This document shows, piece after piece, positions 58,401 through 64,000 of a stretch of 64,000 nt of DNA. Within the stretch, counting starts at the first letter, position 1. Each line of letters opens with the position of its first letter. The stretch is taken from positions 1,393,501-1,457,500 of the forward strand of contig WPIO01000012.1 of NCBI GenBank assembly GCA_009760855.2, written 5' to 3'. Both the position numbers and the translations under genes were made by a program. The DNA is from Cristatella mucedo (lineage: Eukaryota > Bryozoa > Phylactolaemata > Cristatellidae). The notes beneath the pieces are model-generated. The model ran no database searches. It had not been told where the DNA came from and was given only the letters and a program-made list of their open reading frames with translations.

Positions 58401-59505
58401 GAGGGCATCCGTAATGTTGGTGTTGATAATAATTAAGGAGTTCAGCCTGGATACCAAACCATTGTCGGCGGTCTCTGCCAACTAGACACTGGCCTATAGT
58501 TTTACCGGCTCTAATAACATAGTAATGCCAAATATATAAAGCCTCCATCGGCCGTTTTTACGGTGATAGTTACGGTGCATAGTTACGACACAGCCGATCT
58601 CACACCGTGAACCCGGTTCCCTGAAAGCGCAGAGTAATATCTCGGGCACATCCAGTGCCCGATGCCACATTATTTACCCCCCTATGCAATGCTGCACTCC
58701 TATTCAAGCTAGCGGCACAGTGCGCGTGCTTGCAGGCGCGGGAAGAGATAGAAAAATGCCAAAACGAGATAGAGGCGACGGGTATCAGGCAGTTCAACCA
58801 ATCAAATAACGCTCGGGAGAGGATTTCCGAGATGCTTAGGAAATCGCGAGCGAACGATCACCGGGCACTCTTCGAGGCGAAGAAACGAGCTATGAAAGCA
58901 GTCAAGGACGATGTCGAGACTCGAACCAAGGAAGATGTCGACGCCATTCACGCTACCTTGCGCGACCTGTCTTACAAGGTGAAGCGGTTTCCGCGCAGGC
59001 GCACATCGCGGTCTTCGACGCATCCGCGATAGCACGCATCCGCAGTTTAGTGAGCTCTCGCCACCACGCCCCAACTGCATGTTTACCACAGCTCTTCCAA
59101 AGGAATTTGAGCTTTGGCAAAAAATGAAGTGGCAGATTCCAAGCTATTAGCCGAGGTTACGTACTCTTTTATTTTTTGGGCTCCTCTCTACGCGGCGATG
59201 CAAGATGGCGCCTAGTGGCGTGCAGCCTTGGCGGTCGGTTCCCTACCGCTGCTCGCGTCTCGCCCCGAGTAGTTCTGCTCAGCGCTCTGCGGCTCTCACT
59301 CTCACTGTAGATGGAGAGCGTGAGGAAGCGAGCAGCGGCGGCGGAGAAAGCCTCTGAGTGGACACTTTATTTCGAGATGGCGCTAACGGTCGCCACGTGC
59401 GTCTTCCTTTATTTTGCGTGCAGCGCACCCACCGCTGCGCAAAAAGGAAGCCACTCGAGCGAGCTCTCGTGGTTTGACTTGCTGCTCGCCGTGGTCTACT
59501 CGTGA
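36056..59505 (+). CDS. VAP-like MSP-domain, long coiled-coil, C-terminally membrane-anchored protein (13 predicted exons)
   Basis: Predicted exons: 36056-36222, 36343-36442, 36515-36611, 38452-38587, 39618-39661, 40487-40764, 43309-43644, 44649-44838, 48113-48519, 55888-56161, 56639-56979, 58736-58978, 59311-59505. They sum to 2808 nt (935 residues plus stop) and every junction phase agrees. Residues about 50-165 form an MSP domain, about 182-871 are helical and rich in Lys, Glu, Arg, Ala and Leu (coiled-coil-like), and about 888-911 form one membrane segment with a tail of about 25 residues. VAP proteins share the order MSP, coiled coil, tail anchor but are near 250 residues. By analogy I infer an ER or other endomembrane protein with a long cytosolic rod. 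The micro-exon 39618-39661 linking the two halves has a weak acceptor. If it is wrong, this is two genes, with the second starting near ATG 40534. Confidence 0.6.
37585..37796 (-). mobile_element. Family-2 LINE 3' UTR inside the Tigger element
   Basis: It closely matches 20297-20500 (ACAAAGTCATAAAGACCACG, CAGACTTCGTCTCACGCAG), with no coding part. Confidence 0.85.
37797..37965 (+). mobile_element. SINE-A, best-preserved copy
   Basis: The head starts GTGAGCCGTGATGGCACAC. The B box is a perfect GGTTCGATTCC at 37861-37871, and the body runs to GCTATATAAAAAGAGGCTGT. It abuts a family-2 LINE 3' UTR inside a Tigger element. Confidence 0.85.
40133..40173. repeat. 20-bp tandem duplication
   Basis: GCGAGCTGACCCCGAGTGCT occurs twice in a row. 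Confidence 0.9.
40487..58978 (+). CDS. Coiled-coil-rich central exons of the MSP/coiled-coil protein
   Basis: Seven exons (40487-40764, 43309-43644, 44649-44838, 48113-48519, 55888-56161, 56639-56979, 58736-58978) carry long amphipathic, charged helices with almost no Pro or Gly in the later ones. Examples are [27 protein letters not shown]-like heptads and [15 protein letters not shown]. Each acceptor was chosen by polypyrimidine tract and required phase (for example ctcggttctag|GC at 48113, gtgctttcatag|ACA at 55888, cactagcag|CT at 56639). Donors are GAG|gtgagc, GAAG|gtcagg, CCAG|gtgact, GCTG|gtaagt and AAG|gtgagg. I see no spectrin, laminin or myosin signature. An open stretch at 44470-44560 encodes another coiled-coil-like peptide in the exon 8 frame and may be an alternative exon. 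The largest intron (48520-55887) is full of repeats. Confidence 0.75.
41088..41178. repeat. 45-bp tandem duplication
   Basis: Two copies of a segment beginning AACTAGCGCGAGCTT and ending TAGCGTTGATTTAA or a variant. Confidence 0.85.
41209..41242. repeat. 34-bp perfect palindrome
   Basis: GAAAGCTTTC arms flank a GCGGCCGCGGCCGC core. The whole reads the same on both strands, with no spacer. Confidence 0.97.
41941..42006. repeat. (GGC)n trinucleotide tract
   Basis: About 20 GGC units in intron 6 of the MSP/coiled-coil gene. It gives poly-Ala, poly-Pro and poly-Arg shadow frames only. Confidence 0.95.
42853..43133 (-). mobile_element. Family-2 LINE 3' UTR, solo
   Basis: It matches 20297-20580 over its full length (TTACGCAGGAGAGTTTTG, AGCGGCTTTTGGTACGCATT, GTCAGGAGAGCAGTTGAG). 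No coding part remains. It lies in intron 6 of the MSP/coiled-coil gene. Confidence 0.8.
43160..43203. repeat. (CT)n tract upstream of exon 7
   Basis: Short CT microsatellite, 105 bp before the exon 7 acceptor. It may extend the pyrimidine tract. Confidence 0.9.
44908..44943. repeat. Near-perfect hairpin, 17-bp stem and 2-nt loop
   Basis: The arms GCGAGCTTCCGCAAGC and GCTTGCGGAAGCTCGC are separated by TC. It lies 70 bp past the exon 8 donor of the MSP/coiled-coil gene. Confidence 0.95.
45370..45412. repeat. (TA)n microsatellite
   Basis: TA run inside the first foldback-like element. Confidence 0.95.
45960..46215. repeat. Degenerate plant-type telomere-like array (CCCTAAA)n
   Basis: About 250 bp of imperfect CCCTAAA/CCCTAAAA units on the plus strand, i.e. 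TTTAGGG-like on the other. Unit length varies from 7 to 9 and many units are mutated, so this is interstitial and old, or non-telomeric. Confidence 0.75.
47403..47520. repeat. CT/TGTC-rich simple repeat
   Basis: Imperfect CTCT and CTGTCT repeats in intron 8 of the MSP/coiled-coil gene. Confidence 0.8.
49030..49165 (-). mobile_element. SINE-B, reverse strand
   Basis: Tail TATAGCGCCCCGAGAGAAC...CAATCTCTAC, B box GGTTCGAGCCC and head CCCTGGGCCGAACCAG. It lies in intron 9 of the MSP/coiled-coil gene. Confidence 0.75.
49391..49486. repeat. (GA)n microsatellite
   Basis: Perfect GA run in intron 9 of the MSP/coiled-coil gene. Confidence 0.97.
49665..50285. mobile_element. Second foldback-like element with GACAAAATAGCC repeat ends
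   Basis: The left end (49675-49795) carries repeated GACAAAATAGCC-type units, and the right end (50195-50270) carries them inverted (GGGGCTATTTTGTCGGGG). The AT-rich middle, about 400 bp, has no coding signal. It lies in intron 9 of the MSP/coiled-coil gene. Confidence 0.55.
50590..52140 (-). mobile_element. Decayed L2-like LINE, RT and 3' tail
   Basis: The RT runs from [19 protein letters not shown] at about 52060 to [14 protein letters not shown] and [11 protein letters not shown] near 51200. The catalytic motif is mutated (LYVDGTQLY near 51550). Frameshifts are present. It lies in the long intron 9 of the MSP/coiled-coil gene. Confidence 0.85.
52215..52365 (+). mobile_element. SINE-B, forward copy
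   Basis: The tRNA-like head (TGGTCCAGCGGTTAAGGTGC) contains an A box, and the B box GGGCTCGAGCCC lies near 52281. The 3' end (GAAGCACCTGAATAGAGATT, GGGGCGCTATACAAATG) resembles the dominant LINE's 3' tail. Confidence 0.85.
52375..52670 (+). mobile_element. L2-like LINE RT C-terminal fragment
   Basis: It begins at [13 protein letters not shown]-like codons and [20 protein letters not shown] and breaks off before the 3' tail, next to an oppositely oriented copy. Confidence 0.75.
52676..54495 (-). mobile_element. L2-like LINE, largely intact RT, NADD subfamily
   Basis: A full 3' tail with (AAT)n at 52676-52704 precedes an RT that is open from about 54490 to a one-base deletion near 53287. The motifs [25 protein letters not shown] and [10 protein letters not shown] are intact, but the catalytic Tyr is Asn ([11 protein letters not shown]). 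The open frame runs upstream to 54779 only by reading the antisense of the adjoining copy. Confidence 0.92.
52974..54779 (-). pseudogene. Chimeric open frame: LINE RT fused to antisense of a neighbouring LINE tail
   Basis: The 601-codon frame looks like one gene but is composite. Codons from 54779 to about 54495 translate the antisense of a plus-strand LINE 3' end. Codons from about 54490 to 53290 are genuine RT ([50 protein letters not shown]). After a one-base deletion near 53287, which shifts [13 protein letters not shown]..., the remainder is out of frame. No endonuclease is present. Confidence 0.85.
54500..54850 (+). mobile_element. L2-like LINE 3' end, head-to-head with the preceding copy
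   Basis: [20 protein letters not shown]-like codons are followed by the family 3' tail (AAAGTGCATAGAAAGAGATT). Its 5' edge meets the 5' edge of the minus-strand copy. Confidence 0.8.
55010..55440 (-). mobile_element. L2-like LINE 3' tail and RT end
   Basis: The tail (CAGAGAACTGAATCTCTTTC) and antisense of the RT C-terminus are recognisable. Divergence is higher than in the neighbouring copies. Confidence 0.75.
55551..55690. repeat. 36-bp minisatellite, about 3.5 units
   Basis: Units contain GATTGCTGATTGACTGATGC and CTCCTCGTTGCTGA. The array lies about 200 bp upstream of exon 10 of the MSP/coiled-coil gene. Confidence 0.9.
58156..58197. repeat. (AAAT)n/(TA)n microsatellite
   Basis: AAAT repeats pass into a TA run in intron 11 of the MSP/coiled-coil gene. 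Confidence 0.95.
59311..59505 (+). CDS. Terminal exon: membrane segment and short C-terminal tail
   Basis: The exon follows a pyrimidine-rich acceptor (ctctcactctcactgtag) and joins exon 12 in phase 0. It begins with a basic helix ([17 protein letters not shown]). A hydrophobic stretch of about 22 residues follows ([20 protein letters not shown]). A tail of 25 residues ends [10 protein letters not shown] before TGA. This resembles a tail-anchored protein, with the coiled coil on the cytosolic side. The tail is as long as a KASH peptide but lacks its Pro-rich terminus. An ATG sits exactly at the exon start, so a separate short membrane protein is an alternative, though the perfect acceptor argues for an internal exon. 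A 14-bp minisatellite starts right at the stop codon. Confidence 0.7.
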   Translation: MESVRKRAAAAEKASEWTLYFEMALTVATCVFLYFACSAPTAAQKGSHSSELSWFDLLLAVVYS

Positions 59506-59665
59506 TCGCTCCGACGCTATCGCTCCGACGCTATCACTCCGACGCGCTCGCTCCGACGCGCTCGCTCCGACGCGCTCTCGCTCCTCGCTCCGACGCGCTC
59601 GCTCCGACGCGCTCGCTCCGACGCGCTCGCTCCGACGCGCGCGATCACTTCGATGCTATCGCTTA
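59503..59665. repeat. 14-bp GC-rich minisatellite at the stop codon
   Basis: About ten copies of CGCTCCGACGCGCT-type units begin at the stop codon of the MSP/coiled-coil gene, so they would lie in its 3' UTR. Confidence 0.9.
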
Positions 59666-59829
59666 CGCATCGAAGTCGCATCCCGAGCCTATCCGCCGGG
59701 ACTATCTGGCGCGCGCCGGCACGGCTCTTTCTGCTGCGCCGCAAGATTCGCAATCTTCGCTCTATAAATTAATTGTGGTTATATATGTGTTTTACTTCGT
59801 GGACCAAGGCGATTGATAAAATCGCCCAG

Positions 59830-60714
59830 ATGGTCGCTCGCTATATACAGCCACAATCAAAGCGTTCTAAGCGGGGCAGAACCTTCGTGCGGTGCGAGCG
59901 GCGAGTCTAGCACGCAGAGCTTCGAAAGCTTTGACTTTGCGGAGCGCCCAAAATATGACCAAAAGCAGCGGTGAGCGCTCGATGTGAAATGAGACCAGAA
60001 CTGTAACGTCGGCTCATCAAAAGCAAAGCGCTCACAAAAAAAGGTGCTGCACAGCTACAGATCTACACCGCTCGCTATATCAAGCTGAGCGACAGGCGGC
60101 TGAATGTATAAGCTATTCGAAAATCTCAGTTGAATTGAAATTGTCAACAAGAATATTTTTTGAGAATCTTTACGCTTGGTTACTTATTTTCAGCTTCACA
60201 TTATTGAATAGTGCCGCGGCGCTTCGCAGAGAACCAAATCCCGAAAGGGTCACGCCAATCAAAGAGACAGAGAGAAATAAAGAAGGAAGGGGGTATGTGT
60301 GCGGCGTGTGTATGCGTGCGCGCGCGCACCCAGGGACGCGTGAGCGTGCGCGCGCGCGCCTGTGTGCGATGAGGAAGAAGTCTCAATGGAGGAAGTTAAA
60401 GCGTCACGCCTGGTGATATAAGCGCACGAAGCTTGCGGTCGGCACGTGAGACTTCAGATACGCGACTGCTGCTGCTGCTGCTGCAGATGGCTGAGCGCAG
60501 AGTAGAGCTGTGGGGTCGGCTGACAGAGAACGCAGCTGTGGCAATCAAGAAAGTGCGGCGGCCCCGCTGCTAAGCTGGCAGCTGAACGTTGGCGGCGTAT
60601 CGGGCGTTTATTGGCGTAATGCAACTAAAATTACCTAACCTAGCTGAACTTGATAGCACCGAGGGGGATGATTACTGGCATAATGGCAAAGCGATGGTGA
60701 CCGCTAGCAAGGCG
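59830..60714. other. Intergenic, no gene recognised
   Basis: It holds GC-alternating (GCGC, TGTG) stretches near 60290-60370 and a (CTG)n run near 60468-60483. The short frame at 60135-60416 is not supported. Confidence 0.5.
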
Positions 60715-62140
60715 CTTATAATAATAATAATAATGTACTTGATAAAGCACCCTCAGAGAACTTAATCTCTTTCTAGGCGCTTTACATTTGCTGTAAAGTG
60801 AAATGCAATTGAATGGTAAGTAAAATCATGCTTGAAAAACAAAAAAAATGAATAACATAGTTAAGGGTGACATGCACAGGGTCAGCATGCAAATGTGGTT
60901 AGTGGCAGCATGCACAGTGTCAGCACGCATAAGCACGTGAAGGACGAATCACAGGGACCCACTAAATGCTGTCCTAAATAGGTGTGTTTTTAAGTTCCTT
61001 TTAAATGTGGTCAGGTCAGGGGATGTTCTGACGCAGGTCGGGAGGGAGTTCCAGGCTTTCGGAGCATACGAACTAAATGCACGGTCTCCAAAGGATTTGA
61101 GGTTTGTACGAGGTATTTCTAGACTTGGATTCCGAAAAGCGGGTGGTACGATGCTTGGCCTGATGGGGGAGTAAATCTGAGAGATGGGCTAGAGCTAAAG
61201 AATAAAGTGACCTAAAAGTGAGCGACAAAACCTTGAAGTCAATCCGTTGCTTGACTGGTAACCAGTGCAGGTCGGCGAGAAGTGGAGTAATGTGGCAACT
61301 GCGACGCTCACGACAGACAAGCCTAGCTGCGGAGTTCTGCACCAGCTGCAATCGCCTGATCGCACATGCTGGTAGGCCAGTAAGCAGTGAATTGCAGAAG
61401 TCGAGACGAGATTTCACGAATGCATGGACCAACTTAGATGTGGTATCCTTATCTAAACAAGCCCGAATTTTAGCAATATTATGAAGCTGAAAATAGGCAG
61501 ATTTGACCGTGGAGCTGATATGGTCGTCTAACGAGAGGTCACTTCGGAACATAACACCTACATTTCAAGCTGATTCAACTGGAGATATGCTGACAGAGCC
61601 AATTATGAGCGTCAGCCTTTTCAATTTCTGAATCACACCGGGTTTGCCCATAACTAGTAAGTTAAATTTGCTGCCATCCGTGTACGGATGTCATCAATAC
61701 ATGCAGCAAGTGAGTTTAGAGAATTTGAGGTGCTCGAAGGCTGGGAGGGATCAAAGCAAAGGTACAACTGAGTGTCGTCTGCATTGAAGTGAAAGCCTAG
61801 ATTGTGCTTGGCAATCACATCAGCAAGAGGGAGAGTATAAACCATGAAAAGAACCGGACCTAGCACGGAGCCCTGAGGTACTCCATATTTCAGAGGTACT
61901 TCAGATGATCTTTGTCCATGACGTCAATACTCTGGAGTCTCCCACTGAGATAGGACCTGAACCACTGCAGAGCAGTGCCAGTGATGCCCAGGCGAGATGA
62001 GAGGCGCTCTAGAAGAACTTTGTGATCGATGGTGTCAAAAGCTGCCGAAAGATCGAGCAAAACAAGCAGAGACACTCTGCCCATGTCTGCATTCCTAAGT
62101 AGGTCGTTGTATACCCTAAGCAATGCTGACTCTGTGATGC
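60715..62140 (-). mobile_element. L2-like LINE, NADD subfamily, internally deleted
   Basis: An (AATA)n/(AAT)n start at 60718, a standard tail and RT blocks up to [20 protein letters not shown] near 62120 are present. The catalytic box again reads [12 protein letters not shown] short deletion near 61660 removes the LKLNDDKTN segment, and other breaks split the frame. It ends abruptly at 62140. Confidence 0.9.
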
Positions 62141-62569
62141 GCGTTAGAAAAAGCCTCCGTTAGCCGCGAAGGTTTCTAGCAAGCTTTGTCCTAGGAGCCC
62201 TAGCGCTCGCAATCTCGACATGCCTCCGGTTTGTTAGGAGATAGGAGCTCCGAAGGTGCGCTCACTAGGTAGAAGTTCCAAGAGTAAGCCGTCGCGATTT
62301 TTTTTGGAACCTAAATGCGGCGCTTCAAAGCGTACCGCGGCGAATACTTGAAAAGTCTTAAAAGTTATGTCTGTTATGTTAAAAGTAATACAAGTTATGT
62401 TAAAGTTTAAAGTTATGTCTGCGATATCGGCTCTGGGCGCAAAGTACGAGCCGGCTTTTTCCGGCGGTTCTGTTACAAGCGGCACAACGGCAACGGGCGG
62501 CGCATCTCGAGACGCAGCGAATTTTCCGACGTCACGCGAATTCCAGAATTTTCGTCGGCGAATTTTCAG

Positions 62570-62655
62570 GCGTCATGCGCATGCGCCTGATGCATGCGCA
62601 CAGGAAAGAGGCTGAGCGGATGCGCATGCGCACAGGAAGGAGGCTGAGCGAATGC
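62570..62655. repeat. 40-bp tandem duplication
   Basis: Two copies of GCGCATGCGCACAGGAA followed by AGGCTGAGCG. Confidence 0.85.
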
Positions 62656-63005
62656 AGAGCCACCTGGCGTATCGGCATTGTAGGCTGAGCTAAAAATGCG
62701 TGCGGGCTAACTGATTTTGCCCGAACTCACCCCCCCCCGGCCTTACGCGGAATTTTTTTTTAACGCTGCCGAAAATGCAACAAACTTCGCTGGAATGGCG
62801 GTCGCTGCAACTGCGGGCAGAGATCGAGACGTCGCACGACCTGCCCGACGACGACGGCGGCGACGGCGATGACGAATGGCCGCCCGCTCTGCAACCGGTG
62901 GGCGGCGTCCGACGGGCGCCCACTAAATCGATGCGGAAATGCGGAGCGCTACACGGCGCCGCCGACCAAGGGGCCATGCAGGCGCGCGCCATTCATTAGG
63001 TAACA

Positions 63006-63176
63006 ATGGCCGGCGACAATGCGGCCCCTGAATCAACGCGTTCGGGCGACGATCTCAGCGAACGTCCTCGGCGGAGGAAGATCGATCTACTCTCGGCAGC
63101 CGGCGCCGCGCGTTCCCGGGCGCCCGTTACCAAGGCCCGCGCCGCCGCCGCCGCCAGCGGAGGAGTCGCCGCAGGT
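63006..63176 (+). CDS. Candidate alternative first exon, unrecognised
   Basis: The ATG at 63006 opens a basic, Ala-rich peptide (MAGDNAAPESTRSGDDLSER, then RRRKIDLL) that can end at a donor near CCGCAG|gtgcgc. The DNA is very GC-rich, where open frames arise by chance. I keep it because composition and position next to the candidate exon at 63580 fit a promoter-proximal region. A preceding open stretch at 62775-62999 (MQQTSLEWRSLQLRAEIE...) is comparable. Confidence 0.2.
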
Positions 63177-63579
63177 GCGCGCGCGTGCGCCGTGAGAGCA
63201 TCGAGTCTCCGCGTCGAGCGCACGCGCGAACTGCAGAGCTGCGAGCCCGAGCCCCCGGGGCTGCTTGCGAGCCTCGGCAGCGTCCGGTGGCGAGCGAGCG
63301 AGCGCTCTCGCACGCGCTCGCGCGTCAAACGCCGCCCCCTGCCGGAAGCTTCGCCGGGCGCCGCGCGGCCGATCCGCTGGGCGCTGGGCCGGCCGGCGCG
63401 TCTCGCCGAGCGAAGCGCCCGAAGAGCTCGCTCCCAGCTCGAGCGCTAGCTGGCGAAGCCGAGCGCGAGTCGGCGCGCTTCGGACGCCGCTACGAGGCGA
63501 AGCATGCTCCACCGGCGGAGTAGATAAACGGCTGGCGGACTCGATAGACGGACGGCAAATCGCCGACGGCGCGGGGAAA

Positions 63580-63685
63580 ATGAACGCGATCGGCAGCTCG
63601 GCCAAGAGCGCCAGGACGTTTTCCGAATCGCCTGCGGTCGAGCTGACGAGCAAGTTTGCTTTCTCTACGTACGACAGTCCGGAAG
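63580..63685 (+). CDS. Possible first coding exon of a gene leaving the window
   Basis: The ATG at 63580 starts MNAIGSSAKSARTFSESPAV and continues to a good donor (GGAAG|gtaagc) in phase 1. It lies at the end of a GC-rich, CpG-rich tract (62770-63700) that could be a promoter island. The next 250 bases are a GA microsatellite running off the window. The product is unrecognised. The peptide is Ser-rich and probably disordered. Confidence 0.4.
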
Positions 63686-63765
63686 GTAAGCGTCGGAGGC
63701 GGGTTTTCGCCGCCCGATTGCCGAGCAGTCGAGCTGAAGAGCAGAGCGGTGCATGTCCGAAAAAA

Positions 63766-64000
<235 letters not shown>

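Noticed and set aside
59311-59505. KASH domain (nuclear envelope anchor)
   Set aside because: Tail length and the rod-TM order fit, but the conserved C-terminal Pro-rich peptide is absent and an N-terminal MSP domain is not expected.
60135-60416. 93-codon plus-strand frame with a hydrophobic N-terminus
   Set aside because: The downstream part is Arg-rich translation of GC-alternating simple sequence, with no family match.

Overview
The window is nuclear DNA of an invertebrate metazoan. Genes are split by many GT-AG introns and the rest is crowded with LINEs, tRNA-derived SINEs, DNA transposon remnants, a satellite array and microsatellites. A CatSper subunit gene and a Cys-rich receptor ectodomain of a type common in sponges and cnidarians fit an early-branching or marine invertebrate. 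I cannot fix the phylum.

Two large genes stand out. On the minus strand, 30106-23638, nine exons encode the sperm cation-channel auxiliary subunit CatSper-beta (CATSPERB), recognised from its C-terminal ectodomain and membrane segment and from colinear matches upstream. On the plus strand, 36056-59505, thirteen exons with mutually consistent splice phases give a predicted 935-residue protein: an N-terminal VAP-like MSP domain, a coiled-coil-rich region of about 690 residues and one C-terminal membrane segment. I know of no described protein with this layout. It is the best candidate for something new here. The join between the MSP exons and the coiled-coil exons rests on one 44-nt micro-exon. 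The two genes are divergent, about 6 kb apart.

Layout: 0-3.9 kb, LINE tails, SINEs, an unidentified terminal exon and an L2-like LINE with an open reverse transcriptase frame. 5.2-11.2 kb (minus), exons of a secreted or receptor-like Cys-rich protein with a somatomedin-B-like domain. 11.47-13.06 kb, a 20-bp satellite. 13.5-17.0 kb, a decayed LINE with both endonuclease and RT parts. 17.1-22.8 kb, a second LINE family, a nested insertion and a decayed copy of an uncharacterised multi-copy ORF. 23.6-30.1 kb, CATSPERB. 30.2-36 kb, intergenic DNA with SINEs and a LINE 3' end. 36-59.5 kb, the MSP/coiled-coil gene, whose introns hold a pogo/Tigger element, foldback-like elements, a plant-type telomere-like array and several LINEs. 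60.7-62.1 kb, another LINE. 62.7-63.7 kb, GC-rich DNA with possible first exons of a gene leaving the window. The window ends in a GA microsatellite.

The dominant LINE is L2/CR1-like with an (ATT)n 3' end. One of the two SINE families shares its 3' tail and was probably mobilised by it. Exon boundaries are predictions from reading frame, splice consensus and phase; no transcript data were available.
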